Shown: in pieces, positions 24,837 to 34,730 of the stretch
How positions within the stretch are numbered: the first letter of the stretch is position 1
Layout of the letters: each line of letters starts with the position of its first letter
Position numbers and translations under genes: made by a program
Assembly: GCF_945605565.1 (NCBI RefSeq)
Contig: NZ_OX216966.1
Coordinates: 2,341,001-2,405,000 of the forward strand
Direction: 5' to 3'
DNA: 64,000 nucleotides
Source: Paenibacillus dendritiformis
Lineage (GTDB): Bacteria > Bacillota > Bacilli > Paenibacillales > Paenibacillaceae
Notes under the pieces: generated by a model
Told to the model about the DNA's origin: nothing
The model's input: the letters and a program-made list of their open reading frames with translations, nothing else
The model's database searches: none

Positions 24837-25514
24837 TCAGTTCACATACGGGCTCTGGAACAGCTTGGACACGTCAATCGTGTATTGCGAGTGGCCAAGC
24901 GATAAGATGCGCTGCTGTTCCAAGTCGCGGATTACCTGTTCGAGCACGGTACGGTGCACGCCGGCCAGTCCAGCCATCGCGTCCGGATCGAACGCGTGGG
25001 GAATGTGGATTTTGTCGCCCTGCCGCTTCCCTTCATGCTGGGCGATGCGGACAATGTTCTTGACGACTCGGCTCGGCGCGTCAAGGAAGGTCAGCTCCGA
25101 GACATGGCCGTTCGTCGAGCGCAGACGGCTGCAGAGCTGGATCATAATCTGCTTGGCGATGTCGTAGTGGGCGCGCATCATCAGATGGAAGCTCTCGGAG
25201 TTGACGGTGAGCAGCACGGTCTCTTCCAGCGTCTCGGCCGTCGCGGAGCGCGGCTTGCCGTCGATGAGGGCCAGTTCGCCGAAGCTGTCTCCCGCCTGGA
25301 AGACGGCGAGCGTCTTCTGCAGGCCTTGCCTGCTGGAAGTATAGATTTTGACCGTCCCCCGCATGACGATACAGAATGTATCGCCCGGCTCGCCTTGCTG
25401 GAAGAGCGTCGTATGCGGGTGATATTCGCGGCGAGAGGTGATGGAAGCGACGATATCGAGCTGTTCATCGCTGAGATCAGTGAATAATGGAACCCTTTTC
25501 AGTAACTCTATCAT
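24837..25514 (-). CDS. Crp/Fnr family transcriptional regulator
   Basis: The 225-residue protein has a cyclic-nucleotide-binding-type beta roll (about 10-120, with GDSFGELALIDGKPRSAT) and a dimer helix. A C-terminal helix-turn-helix follows (about 165-210, MAGLAGVHRTVLEQVIRDLEQQRIL). It lacks the N-terminal cysteine cluster of Fnr, so iron-sulfur oxygen sensing is unlikely; a bound metabolite cannot be predicted. It is transcribed divergently from hemL over an 81-bp gap, so it may control hemL or itself, which is inference. GAGGGAGT lies eight bases before the start. Confidence 0.9.
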   Translation of the reverse strand: MIELLKRVPLFTDLSDEQLDIVASITSRREYHPHTTLFQQGEPGDTFCIVMRGTVKIYTSSRQGLQKTLAVFQAGDSFGELALIDGKPRSATAETLEETVLLTVNSESFHLMMRAHYDIAKQIMIQLCSRLRSTNGHVSELTFLDAPSRVVKNIVRIAQHEGKRQGDKIHIPHAFDPDAMAGLAGVHRTVLEQVIRDLEQQRILSLGHSQYTIDVSKLFQSPYVN

Positions 25515-25595
25515 GTCTACTCCCTCTTTTGTCCGTAAGCATTTTGTACTAGTGTATCACACATCTGATGAATAAATATAGAAGGAGCGATTCCC

Positions 25596-26897
25596 ATGAC
25601 GGAAAATTTATCTACGCGCCGCGATGCCCGTTCCCGGGCCGCATTCGAGGAAGCCAAGCAGTACATACCGGGCGGCGTGAACAGTCCGGTCCGGGCCTTC
25701 AAATCGGTCGGCTTGACTCCGGTCTACGTGGAGCGCGGCAGCGGCTCCCGCATTTTTGATATCGACGGCAATGAATTTATCGATTATGTCTGCTCCTGGG
25801 GGCCGCTTATCGTCGGGCACGCCCATCCGCAGGTCGTGCAGGCGATCCAGGAGACGGCGGCCAAGGGTACGAGCTTCGGCGCTCCGACCGAGTTGGAGAC
25901 GATGATGGCCAAGACGGTGGTGGAGCGGGTCCCTTCCGTCGATATCGTGCGCATGGTCAATTCCGGCACGGAAGCGACCATGAGTGCGCTTCGTCTCGCC
26001 CGCGGGATTACGAAGCGGAGCAAAATTTTAAAGTTCGAAGGCTCCTATCACGGACATGCGGACAGCTTGCTTATCAAGGCGGGCTCCGGCGTAGCAACGT
26101 TGGGCCTCCCCGACAGTCCGGGGGTGCCGGAAGGCGTGGCCAGCAATACGATTACAGTGCCTTACAATGATCTGGAGGGCGTCAAGCTGGCCTTCGAACG
26201 CTTCGGCGAGGAACTGGCATGTGTCATTGTTGAGCCGGTCGCAGGCAATATGGGCGTCGTGCCGCCGCAGCCGGGCTTCCTGGAAGGGCTTCGGGCATTG
26301 ACGGAGCAATACGGTAGCCTGCTTATCTTCGATGAGGTCATGACCGGCTTCCGCGTTGGCTACCACTGCGCGCAAGGACGCTTCGGCGTTACGCCGGATC
26401 TGACCTGCTTCGGCAAGGTCATCGGCGGAGGCTTGCCGGTCGGCGCGTACGGCGGCAAGCGGGAATATATGGAGCAGGTGGCGCCGAGCGGGCCGATTTA
26501 TCAGGCGGGCACGTTGAGCGGCAACCCGCTGGCAATGGCGGCCGGCTATACGACGCTGTCGCTGCTGACCCCGGACGTGTACGAGGAGCTGGAGCGCAAG
26601 GCGGCCAAGCTCGAGGAAGGCTTCCTGCGCAATGCGCGGGATACGGGCATTGCCTGCACGATCAATCGGGTCGGCTCGATGGTCTGCCCGTTCTTCACGG
26701 AGCAAGCGGTCACCAATTTCGATTCCGCGCGCACGTCCGACCTGGATCGCTTCCGCAGCTATTTTGCCGAGCTGCTTCATCGGGGCGTCAACATCGCGCC
26801 ATCCCAGTTCGAAGGGATGTTCGTATCGACGGCGCATACCGATCAAGATCTGGATGCGACGATCGAAGCGCACTATGAAGCGCTGAAACGTCTGTAA
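25596..26897 (+). CDS. hemL: Glutamate-1-semialdehyde 2,1-aminomutase
   Basis: A PLP enzyme converting glutamate-1-semialdehyde to 5-aminolevulinate, the step after HemA. The PLP lysine is Lys274 in [39 protein letters not shown] and FDEVMTGFR are the other class III aminotransferase motifs. The 433-residue length is normal. GAAGGAGCG precedes the ATG. It is cut off from hemA-hemB by the convergent regulator, so it needs its own promoter in the 81-bp gap, and a strong terminator follows. Confidence 0.97.
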   Translation: MTENLSTRRDARSRAAFEEAKQYIPGGVNSPVRAFKSVGLTPVYVERGSGSRIFDIDGNEFIDYVCSWGPLIVGHAHPQVVQAIQETAAKGTSFGAPTELETMMAKTVVERVPSVDIVRMVNSGTEATMSALRLARGITKRSKILKFEGSYHGHADSLLIKAGSGVATLGLPDSPGVPEGVASNTITVPYNDLEGVKLAFERFGEELACVIVEPVAGNMGVVPPQPGFLEGLRALTEQYGSLLIFDEVMTGFRVGYHCAQGRFGVTPDLTCFGKVIGGGLPVGAYGGKREYMEQVAPSGPIYQAGTLSGNPLAMAAGYTTLSLLTPDVYEELERKAAKLEEGFLRNARDTGIACTINRVGSMVCPFFTEQAVTNFDSARTSDLDRFRSYFAELLHRGVNIAPSQFEGMFVSTAHTDQDLDATIEAHYEALKRL

Positions 26898-26905
26898 GAG
26901 CATAT

Positions 26906-26949
26906 CCGGCCCCGGTGTCAGTCGAAGTTGACACGGCGGCCGGTTTTTT
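26906..26949 (+). terminator. Terminator of hemL
   Basis: CCGGCC pairs with GGCCGG and the inner GTGTCA with TGACAC around GTCGAAGT, followed by six T. A strong intrinsic terminator. Confidence 0.93.
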
Positions 26950-27053
26950 GTGAGCCGGATCGAGCAGCGGCTCCCGTCGCGGGCTAGTGCCGTGTAACGG
27001 CAAGCAGCGCGGGAAGCCCAATTTGATCCCGATAAAAAAGGAGGCCGTTGAAG

Positions 27054-27941
27054 ATGGCGATCGGATGGAAGCGGCGGGGCGAGTGGGCGGAGTTCATGCC
27101 GGAGCGCCGCATTCTGGCGTCGGAGGATGCGCTGCGCACATGGCTGCTGGAGACGCTTCGCATGCCGCCGAACATGCTGCGCCGGATGCTGGCGCAGGAC
27201 CAAATCCGGACAGCCGGGGATCGGCTGCGGATGCATCTTTTCCCGGAGGAAGCGATGACGACGGAGCCGGCGGATGAACCCGCCGAAATTCTATATGAAG
27301 ACGATGCGGTGCTGGTCGCTTACAAGCCTGCCGGGATGGCGGTGCATGCGGCGACGGCAGAGCAGGAGCAGAGGCGGGCCAGTCTGGCGCATGCCGTCGC
27401 ATGCCATTACGCATGGACGGGCCAATCGCTGCGCGTCCGCCATATTCACCGCCTGGATACGGATACGACAGGCCCGGTGCTGATCGCGAAGCATGCGCTG
27501 CCGCACGCGGTATTGGATGCCGACATGCGAAGCAAGGCGATTCGCCGCAGCTATGCGGCGATCGTCCACGGCTGCCCGCGTATGCGCGCGGGGACAATCG
27601 ATGCGCCGATCGGCAAGGATCGGCATCATCCGTCGCGCCGGCGGGTAAGCCCGACCGGCTCCCCGGCCGTCACGCATTACGCCGTTGAGCAGGCCGGCCG
27701 GGAGCTGTCGCTGGTGAAGCTCCGGCTGGAGACCGGAAGGACGCATCAGATTCGCGTCCATATGAGCCATATCGGCCACCCGCTGGCCGGAGACACGCTG
27801 TACGGCGGGGATGGCCGGCTGTTCGGGCGGCAGGCGCTCCATGGGGAAGCGCTGACCTTCCGCCATCCGCTATCGGGCGAATGGCTGGAGATTCAGGCGC
27901 CGTGGCCCGAAGACATGGCGCGTCTGCGCCAAAAAATATAG
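27054..27941 (+). CDS. RluA-family RNA pseudouridine synthase
   Basis: A 295-residue enzyme converting a uridine in rRNA or tRNA to pseudouridine. The catalytic Asp135 is in HRLDTDTTG. The VAYKPAGMAVH, TGRTHQIRVHMSHIGHPLAGDTLYG and C-terminal LHGEALTFRHPLSGE segments are typical of RluA/RluD/YlyB. A short N-terminal region (about 20-65) resembles a reduced S4-like domain. The ATG at 27054 has GGAGG nine bases upstream; the TTG at 27048 has too short a spacing. The specific target nucleotide cannot be read from the sequence. Confidence 0.92.
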   Translation: MAIGWKRRGEWAEFMPERRILASEDALRTWLLETLRMPPNMLRRMLAQDQIRTAGDRLRMHLFPEEAMTTEPADEPAEILYEDDAVLVAYKPAGMAVHAATAEQEQRRASLAHAVACHYAWTGQSLRVRHIHRLDTDTTGPVLIAKHALPHAVLDADMRSKAIRRSYAAIVHGCPRMRAGTIDAPIGKDRHHPSRRRVSPTGSPAVTHYAVEQAGRELSLVKLRLETGRTHQIRVHMSHIGHPLAGDTLYGGDGRLFGRQALHGEALTFRHPLSGEWLEIQAPWPEDMARLRQKI

Positions 27942-28084
27942 TCATGCTCCTCCTTTTCCGTCCATATACATGAAGTAGTGAACCGAGTCTGATCTCGCGC
28001 CAGCCAGCAAGACATGCATCCGGGTCAGGGGAAGATTCGCGATCACGGCGGAGATCAGAAGTACTGCGGGAGGAGGAGCAGTCC

Positions 28085-29848
28085 GTGTATGAGGAAGCAT
28101 ATGGCTTAAGATTTGATATTTATGAACGGGTTCATTTATCCGACGAATGTGTCGGTATCGTCGAATTGGAAGAGGTTGAACTGACGCCCCACATTCAGGT
28201 GATCCCGGCCGGAGACCAAGTGACGGTGCGGGGCAGCCTGCTGCTGGCGGGCGTCTATGAGGGAGATGACGAAGGCCGAGGCAGTCAGTCGCTGGAGCAT
28301 TGGATTCCGGTGGAGATCACGCTGCCGCTCAACCGGATTCGGAGCTTGGAGGATATTTCCGTCGACATTGAGCATTTCGATGTCGATCTGTTGTCTGCCC
28401 GCTCTCTTAACATTACGGGCATTTTGTCGCTTAAGGGCATTGCGATGGAGCCGGCCGAACCGTCGAGCTGGGAGCCGGAGCAATTCACTGTCGTCCATCA
28501 GACGGAGGAGGAGCGCGGATCGGATGAACCGGAGTGGCTTCGGGATTACGGAGAAGAAACGTCGCGGCCTCCGAGCCCGGAGGCGCTTGATGCCGTGGCC
28601 CGCATCCGTTCCTTGGCCGACGGCACCGAGCAGCGCGAAGAAGAATGGCAAGCTGTCCCCGAACCGGCGGCCGAACCTGTACGCGAGAAGACGTATTCCG
28701 AATACATTGACCAGATAGGAGAATCGAAGAAGGCTGCGGCGAATGCGGAAGCGGAAGAGGCCGAGCCAGAGCAGGACCCGGGCGGGACCGGGCTCACCTG
28801 GGATCATGCGCCATGGGCCTTTCCAAGCGTAACGGATTTGCCGCCTGCGGCGCCGAAGGCCGAAGCGGAGGCATTCGGCGCGGACAACGGTCAGGAGGGC
28901 GAGCCGGAGCACCGTGGGCTCGACGAGGAGTTGGCCGCTGAGCCGGAAGCGGAGGAGATGCCGTCCGAAGCGTCTGCAGACCGCACCGGGGAGGAGGCGG
29001 CGAAGTGGAATATGCCGCAGCCGCAGAGCTGGGCCGCCTCAGCTCCAGCGCCAGAACCGGAGCCAGAGCCTGCGTCCGCGCCGGAAGCAGAGGAAGTTGT
29101 ACCGACGGGCCGCACCGGGAAGGAACCAGCGAAGTGGAATCTGCCGGAGCCGCAGACCGCGGCAGCATCTGCGCACGTGCCGGAGGCGAAGCCTGCGTCC
29201 GTGCCGGAGCCTGCAGTCGAGGCGCAGGCGGAGCCCCGGGCGGAAGAGAAGCCGTCCGAAGCGTCTGCATCGGTGGCATCCGCGGCACCCGCCGCCTCCG
29301 CACCCGCCGCCGAAGCCTCTATCGCCGAAGCCTCCGTCGGGGAGGCGGGCGGATCTGAAGAGCAGACGGCGGCGGAGGCGAAACCGCGCGAGGAAGCGGA
29401 GGCCGAGCCGGCTGAGGATGCCGCCGCGGCCGCCGCAAGCGCAGCGGATGCCAAGCCGGAGATGAAGATCGCGATCAACAGCTCCAAGCCGGCAGAGGCG
29501 CCGGCCGCGAGCGGTGTCGGCTTCAGCTCTCTGCTGCAGTCAAGCCGGCAGACGAAGGAGCGGGAGCAGCGGGAAGCCGAGACGAAGCAGGCCGAGGAAG
29601 AAGCGGCGCTGGAAGCGGCGAAGATGACTACAGGCGACGATGTGAAGTGGCAGTCCCTGTTCCTGCAGCGTGTGAACGAAGAGCAAGGCTTCAAAAAAGT
29701 CCGCATGTGCATTGTGCAGCGCGAAGAGACGCTGGATACGATCGCGGATCGCTATCAGATGAATTCGAATGAAATCGTGTTATATAACCGCCTGTCCGAC
29801 CAGAATGTGACGGAAGGCCAGGTGCTGTATATTCCGGTGACCTCCTGA
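28085..29848 (+). CDS. spoVID: Spore coat encasement protein SpoVID
   Basis: This morphogenetic protein drives spreading of the coat around the forespore. Residues 1-125 are the conserved N-terminal domain (ELTPHIQV, VRGSLLLAGVYEG, NITGILSLKG). Residues about 535-585 are a C-terminal LysM domain (CIVQREETLDTIADRYQMNSNEIVLYNRL, ending YIPV). Between them lie about 400 residues of Ala/Glu/Pro-rich low-complexity linker with a 43-residue imperfect repeat (bases 28981 and 29110, TGxExAKWNxPxPQ). The start is GTG at 28085 with GGGAGGAGGAG upstream. It lies downstream of hemL as in Bacillus. Confidence 0.92.
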   Translation: MYEEAYGLRFDIYERVHLSDECVGIVELEEVELTPHIQVIPAGDQVTVRGSLLLAGVYEGDDEGRGSQSLEHWIPVEITLPLNRIRSLEDISVDIEHFDVDLLSARSLNITGILSLKGIAMEPAEPSSWEPEQFTVVHQTEEERGSDEPEWLRDYGEETSRPPSPEALDAVARIRSLADGTEQREEEWQAVPEPAAEPVREKTYSEYIDQIGESKKAAANAEAEEAEPEQDPGGTGLTWDHAPWAFPSVTDLPPAAPKAEAEAFGADNGQEGEPEHRGLDEELAAEPEAEEMPSEASADRTGEEAAKWNMPQPQSWAASAPAPEPEPEPASAPEAEEVVPTGRTGKEPAKWNLPEPQTAAASAHVPEAKPASVPEPAVEAQAEPRAEEKPSEASASVASAAPAASAPAAEASIAEASVGEAGGSEEQTAAEAKPREEAEAEPAEDAAAAAASAADAKPEMKIAINSSKPAEAPAASGVGFSSLLQSSRQTKEREQREAETKQAEEEAALEAAKMTTGDDVKWQSLFLQRVNEEQGFKKVRMCIVQREETLDTIADRYQMNSNEIVLYNRLSDQNVTEGQVLYIPVTS

Positions 29849-29862
29849 ACCGGAACACAATA

Positions 29863-29892
29863 GACCCGTCCGGCGAAGTTCGCGGACGGGTC
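29863..29892 (+). terminator. Terminator of spoVID
   Basis: GACCCGTCCG pairs with CGGACGGGTC around an imperfect loop, followed by TTGTATTG. It also lies downstream of the converging small gene at 29935-30099. Confidence 0.75.
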
Positions 29893-29934
29893 TTGTATTG
29901 CGGTATGCGCATGGTGGGAAAGCTTGCCGCGAAC

Positions 29935-30099
29935 TCAGTATATATCGAGCAAAAAGCCGAGATACACGAGGAACAGCGCGAACAGCAAAAACACATCGAG
30001 TCCGGTTGGCAGAAGCAGCGTCCGGACAAACTGCAGGCAGATGAGCGGAAAGATGACTCCTTTTACCGAATGTCGAATACGCCACCACCAACGTTCCAT
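29935..30099 (-). CDS. Small membrane protein, 54 aa
   Basis: On the minus strand, an ATG at 30099 is preceded by AGGAGGTGG with 8-base spacing, giving a 54-residue protein. A basic, Trp-rich start (MERWWWRIRHSVKG) is followed by two hydrophobic segments (about 15-29 and 35-52). This is a typical small integral membrane protein. I do not recognise a named family. It faces away from valS and is convergent with spoVID. The strong ribosome binding site and membrane pattern argue that it is real. Confidence 0.7.
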   Translation of the reverse strand: MERWWWRIRHSVKGVIFPLICLQFVRTLLLPTGLDVFLLFALFLVYLGFLLDIY

Positions 30100-30182
30100 G
30101 TGAGGACCACCTCCTATAGTACATGTTATGAGAGTGGAAAAACGGGATATGACTAATACAAGGAACGATTTCAAGCCCTCTA

Positions 30183-30211
30183 TTGACTCATGTGGAGAGC
30201 GAAGGTAAAAT
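30183..30211 (+). promoter_or_regulatory. Candidate promoter of the valS T-box leader
   Basis: TTGACT (30183-30188) and TAAAAT (30206-30211) are separated by 17 bp, placing the transcript start near 30218, just before the T-box elements. Confidence 0.65.
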
Positions 30212-30244
30212 ATATCGTAAACATGTGGTTGTCAGCGCTTGTGC

Positions 30245-30558
30245 TGAGGCCACGGAGTAAAGACGTCGAACAGGAAGAGTAAGCGTCAAGGCCCCTTACA
30301 GAGAGCAGAGCGATGAGGTGTAACGCCTGCAGGAGCGTCCCGCTGAAGTCACCTGGGAGTTGCCCGTTTGAACGCGTCACGGCAGTGTATGAGCCCGGTG
30401 CTCGGCATGTGCCGCCGCGCGCTAGAAGGGGACGGCCGCATCCGTTACATGCAGTGGAGTGCCGCCGCGTTCATGCGATGATCATGAGACGCTTGGCGGA
30501 ATTAAGGGTGGTACCACGGAAGTCGAACCTTTCGTCCTTTGCGGCGGAAGGTTTTTTT
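30245..30558 (+). promoter_or_regulatory. T-box riboswitch controlling valS (GUC specifier)
   Basis: The leader contains the T-box sequence AAGGGTGGTACCACGG (30504-30519), in which TGGT can pair with the ACCA end of uncharged tRNA. An intrinsic terminator follows (AACCTTTC with GCGGAAGGTT and a T run, 30526-30558). In stem I, GAAGTCACC places GTC (30348-30350) in the specifier loop, which fits valine and the downstream gene. Uncharged tRNA-Val would favour the antiterminator and allow valS expression, as known for this class. Confidence 0.93.
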
Positions 30559-30583
30559 ATTTGTCATAACGGAGGGAATGCTT

Positions 30584-33247
30584 ATGTCAGAGAGTCAGGA
30601 ACAGTTGACCATGCCGACCACATATGATCCGAAGGCGGCGGAACAGAAATGGTACGCCTATTGGCAGGAAGGCGAATATTTCAAAGCCGGAAGCCGGCTA
30701 GATGCCGAGCCATTCACGATCGTGATCCCGCCGCCGAACGTAACCGGGATGCTGCATATCGGGCATGCGCTCGATTTCACGCTGCAGGACATCATTATTC
30801 GCTCCAAGCGGATGCAGGGCTATGATGCCCTCTGGCTGCCTGGTTCGGACCATGCCGGCATCGCGACGCAGACGAAGGTGGAGCAGAAGCTGCGGGAAGA
30901 AGGCCTCAACCGCTACGATTTGGGCCGCGAGAAATTTCTGGAGCGCGTCTGGGAATGGAAAGGCGTCTATGCCGAGACGATTCGCGAGCAGTGGGCGAAG
31001 ATGGGCTTCTCGCTCGATTATTCCCGCGAGCGCTTCACGCTCGATGAAGGGCTCTCCCGCGCGGTCCGGGAAGTATTCGTCAAGCTGTACGAGAAAGGGC
31101 TCATTTACCGCGGCAAATACATCATTAACTGGGATCCGGCAGCCCGCACGGCGCTGTCCGATATCGAAGTCGAATATAAGGAAGTGCAGGGCCACCTCTA
31201 TCATCTGGAGTACCCGCTTAAGGACGGGAGCGGTTCGATCACGGTCGCGACGACCCGTCCGGAGACGATGCTTGGCGACACCGCGGTAGCCGTTCATCCG
31301 GAGGACGAGCGTTACAAGCATATGATTGGCAAGATGCTGGTGCTGCCGATTGTCGGCCGGGAGATCCCGATTATCGCGGACGACTACGTCGACAAGGAAT
31401 TCGGCAGCGGCGCCGTGAAGATTACGCCGGCGCATGATCCGAACGACTTCGAGATGGGGCTGCGCCACGACTTGCCGCAGATCAATGTCATGGATGAGAG
31501 CGGCAAGATGAATGAAGCTGCCGGCTCCTACCAGGGACTGGATCGTGCGGAGTGCCGCAAGCAGATTGTCAAGGATCTGCAAGCGCAAGGCGTGCTCATC
31601 AAGATTGAAGACCATGTCCATCAGGTCGGGCACAGCGAGCGGACGGGCGCGGTCGTCGAGCCGTATTTGTCGACGCAGTGGTTCGTCAAGATGAAGCCGC
31701 TGGCAGAGGCCGCTATCGAGGCCCAGAAGAACGGCAAAGGTGTCCGCTTCGTTCCGGAGCGCTTCGAGAAGACCTATCTGCAGTGGATCGAAAATGTGCG
31801 CGACTGGTGCATTTCCCGCCAGCTCTGGTGGGGACACCGCATTCCTGCATGGTACTGTGAGGACTGCGGACATATGACGGTCGCGCGCGAGGATGCGGCT
31901 TCCTGCTCTTCCTGCGGCAGCGCGAAGCTGAGACAGGACGAGGATGTGCTGGACACGTGGTTCAGTTCCGCCTTGTGGCCATTCTCTACGCTCGGCTGGC
32001 CGGAGCAGACAGACGATCTGAAGCGTTACTATCCGACCAACGTGCTGGTAACGGGCTATGACATTATTTACTTCTGGGTTGCCCGCATGATCTTCACCGC
32101 GCTTGAATTCACGGGCGAGATTCCGTTCAAGGATGTGCTTATGCACGGCTTGGTGCGCGATGCCGACGGGCGCAAGATGTCGAAGTCGCTCGGCAACGGC
32201 GTCGATCCGCTCGAAGTTATCGAGAAATACGGCGCGGATGCAATGCGCTTCATGATCTCGACGAGCAGCACGCCGGGACAGGATCTGCGCTTCCGTTGGG
32301 AACGGGTGGAGCAGGCCCGCAATTTCGCGAACAAGATCTGGAACGCGTCCCGCTTCGCCTTGATGAACCTGGAAGGCTTCACTTATGAAGACATTGATCT
32401 GTCCGGCAAGCTCGGCACCGCGGATCGCTGGATTCTGCATCGTCTGAACGAGACGGCCCGCGACATTACGCGTCTCATGGACGCCTACGAATTCGGAGAG
32501 ACCGGCCGTGTCCTGTACAACTTCATCTGGGACGATCTGTGCGACTGGTATATCGAATTCGCCAAGCTCAGCCTGTATAACGGGGATGAGGCGGCCAAGA
32601 AGACGACGCAATCGGTGCTTGCCTACGTTCTCGATCGGACGCTGCGCATGATTCATCCGTTCATGCCGTTCATCTCCGAGGAGATCTGGCAGCATTTGCC
32701 GCATCAGGGCGACACGATTACGTTGGCGGCCTGGCCGGAATACGACGCCGCCTTCGAAGCGCCGGATGCCGTGAGCGAGATGTCGCTCCTTATGGATATG
32801 ATCCGGGCCGTGCGAAATATTCGGGCGGAAGTGAACGTGCCGATGAGCAAAAAGATCGAGTTGCTCGTCAAGCCGGCGAATGCGGAATATGACCGGAACA
32901 TCAACAATAATATCGAGTACGTGGAACGCTTCTGCGGCACGTCCAAGCTGTCCGTCGACCTGAATGCGTCCGCTCCGGGCAAGGCGATGACGGCCGTCGT
33001 GACGGGTGCCGAACTGTATCTGCCGCTGGCGGGCCTGATCGACATCGAGCAAGAGATCGCCCGGCTGGAGAAAGAGGTCGAGCATCTGAACAAGGAAGTG
33101 GAGCGCGTTGAGAAGAAGCTGTCCAACGAGGGCTTCATGGCGAAGGCGCCAGAGAAGGTCGTGGCGGAAGAACGCGCGAAGCTGCAGGATTACAGCGGCA
33201 AGCGCGACAAGGTGATGGCGCGCATTGCGGAATTGAGAGAAGTGTAA
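30584..33247 (+). CDS. valS: Valyl-tRNA synthetase
   Basis: A class Ia synthetase of 887 aa that charges tRNA-Val. The HIGH motif starts at His58 (GMLHIGHAL), KMSKS at Lys531 ([11 protein letters not shown]), and the CP1 editing domain ([17 protein letters not shown]) lies between them. A C-terminal coiled coil (last 65 residues, [26 protein letters not shown]) binds the tRNA arm. ATG 30584 is chosen because GGAGGG lies seven bases upstream; the frame extends back into the T-box leader. folC and murC follow without a clear terminator. Confidence 0.97.
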   Translation: MSESQEQLTMPTTYDPKAAEQKWYAYWQEGEYFKAGSRLDAEPFTIVIPPPNVTGMLHIGHALDFTLQDIIIRSKRMQGYDALWLPGSDHAGIATQTKVEQKLREEGLNRYDLGREKFLERVWEWKGVYAETIREQWAKMGFSLDYSRERFTLDEGLSRAVREVFVKLYEKGLIYRGKYIINWDPAARTALSDIEVEYKEVQGHLYHLEYPLKDGSGSITVATTRPETMLGDTAVAVHPEDERYKHMIGKMLVLPIVGREIPIIADDYVDKEFGSGAVKITPAHDPNDFEMGLRHDLPQINVMDESGKMNEAAGSYQGLDRAECRKQIVKDLQAQGVLIKIEDHVHQVGHSERTGAVVEPYLSTQWFVKMKPLAEAAIEAQKNGKGVRFVPERFEKTYLQWIENVRDWCISRQLWWGHRIPAWYCEDCGHMTVAREDAASCSSCGSAKLRQDEDVLDTWFSSALWPFSTLGWPEQTDDLKRYYPTNVLVTGYDIIYFWVARMIFTALEFTGEIPFKDVLMHGLVRDADGRKMSKSLGNGVDPLEVIEKYGADAMRFMISTSSTPGQDLRFRWERVEQARNFANKIWNASRFALMNLEGFTYEDIDLSGKLGTADRWILHRLNETARDITRLMDAYEFGETGRVLYNFIWDDLCDWYIEFAKLSLYNGDEAAKKTTQSVLAYVLDRTLRMIHPFMPFISEEIWQHLPHQGDTITLAAWPEYDAAFEAPDAVSEMSLLMDMIRAVRNIRAEVNVPMSKKIELLVKPANAEYDRNINNNIEYVERFCGTSKLSVDLNASAPGKAMTAVVTGAELYLPLAGLIDIEQEIARLEKEVEHLNKEVERVEKKLSNEGFMAKAPEKVVAEERAKLQDYSGKRDKVMARIAELREV

Positions 33248-33338
33248 TCGAGACTGCCATTGAACGGCCGAACCGGTGGGGATTCGTCTCCATATCGGTT
33301 CGGCCGTCGATGAGTTCATAGGTAAGGATGAATTGCTT

Positions 33339-34724
33339 ATGTCGGACAACCAACGAACGAACCTGTCTGCTGCCACGGACTCCTTTGCGACGGCGGAAGC
33401 TGCGATTGATTGGATTAATTCTTTGATTCCTTTTGGCATCCGTCCCGGATTGGAGCGGGTCGAGCTCATGATGGAGAAGCTCGGCCACCCGCATCGCCGC
33501 CTGAAGTTCATTCATGTAGCCGGAACGAACGGCAAAGGCTCCACCTGTGCGCTGCTGACCAGCATGCTGATGGCCAACGGCTACGATGTCGGTACCTTCA
33601 CTTCGCCGTACATTGAGAAGTTTACGAACCGTTTCAAATACAATAATGAAGATATTCCGGAAGAGACGCTCCTCCGCCTGGCCAATGAATTGAAGCCGCT
33701 GGTGGACGAGATCGCGGCGACGCCGCTCGGCTCGCCGACGATGTTCGAGGTATCGACGGTGCTGGCGATTTGCTACTATGCGAAGGTAGCTTATCCCGAC
33801 GTTGTCGTCCTGGAGACCGGATTGGGCGGCCGGCTTGACGTTACTAATATCGTGACGCCCATCGTATCGGTTATTACGAATATCGGGCATGATCATATGG
33901 ATATTTTGGGCGACACGATCGAGCAGGTGGCGGCGGAGAAGGCCGGCATTATCAAGCCAGGCGTGCCGATTGTCAGCACGGTGGAACAGCCGGAGGCGAT
34001 CGATGTTATCCGCCGTACGGCAGCGGAACGGCGCTCCACGCTCTACTTGATGGGCGAACAATTCCGCTTCGAGGCGCTGCATTCCGAGGAGAACGAGCAA
34101 ACCTTCCATTTCCGCGGCCCGTTCCGTGAGCTGGAGAACTTGGCGATTACGCTGAACGGCGCGCATCAGATGAAGAATGCCGCCGCGGCACTGATGGCGC
34201 TCGAGGTGCTGAGACAATATATGGCTTTCCGGGTGGATGACGAGGAGCTCCGGGCGGGCCTGCGCAGCGCGGCCTGGCCGGGAAGACTGGAGATCGTAAG
34301 CGAGCAGCCGCGCATCCTGCTGGACGGAGCTCATAATCCGGAAGGAGCGGAGACGCTCGCTCAGGCGCTGCGCGACACGTACCGTTACAAGCGGCTGCAT
34401 GTGATGATGGGGATGCTGTCCACCAAGAATCATCATGATGTGCTGCGTCATATACTTCCTTTAGCGGATACTCTCATTTTTACGGAACCTGATTTCCGCA
34501 AGAAGATGAGTGCGGAGAACTTGAGTCATATTGCAGAAGAATTGCTGGCAACAGCCTCGCGCCGCCCACAGATTGCAGTAGAGCCGAACTGGCGCGAGTC
34601 CCTAGAACGGCTCAAGGCGATGACCGAACCAGGCGATCTGGCAGTGGTTACCGGCACATTATATCTGATTGCGGACGTTCGCTCGTACGTCTTGCATCGG
34701 ACCGATTCGGAAAAAGGTTGGTGA
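33339..34724 (+). CDS. folC: Folylpolyglutamate synthase / dihydrofolate synthase
   Basis: A Mur-ligase-family enzyme that adds glutamate to folates. The ATP-binding P-loop GTNGKGST is near residues 60-67, followed by TSPYIEKFTNRF, VLETGLGGRLDVTN, ITNIGHDHMDILG and LDGAHNPEGAE. The ATG at 33339 is preceded by AAGGATG, while an upstream ATG at 33276 has no site. In B. subtilis folC also follows valS; there comC comes next, whereas here murC does, 6 bp downstream. Confidence 0.96.
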   Translation: MSDNQRTNLSAATDSFATAEAAIDWINSLIPFGIRPGLERVELMMEKLGHPHRRLKFIHVAGTNGKGSTCALLTSMLMANGYDVGTFTSPYIEKFTNRFKYNNEDIPEETLLRLANELKPLVDEIAATPLGSPTMFEVSTVLAICYYAKVAYPDVVVLETGLGGRLDVTNIVTPIVSVITNIGHDHMDILGDTIEQVAAEKAGIIKPGVPIVSTVEQPEAIDVIRRTAAERRSTLYLMGEQFRFEALHSEENEQTFHFRGPFRELENLAITLNGAHQMKNAAAALMALEVLRQYMAFRVDDEELRAGLRSAAWPGRLEIVSEQPRILLDGAHNPEGAETLAQALRDTYRYKRLHVMMGMLSTKNHHDVLRHILPLADTLIFTEPDFRKKMSAENLSHIAEELLATASRRPQIAVEPNWRESLERLKAMTEPGDLAVVTGTLYLIADVRSYVLHRTDSEKGW

Positions 34725-34730
34725 GTTCGT

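Noticed and set aside
30698..33511. 937-codon open frame antisense to valS
   Set aside because: Long antisense frames are common in GC-rich genes with strong third-position bias. valS on the other strand has all motifs and a T-box; the antisense product resembles no family and lacks a start signal.
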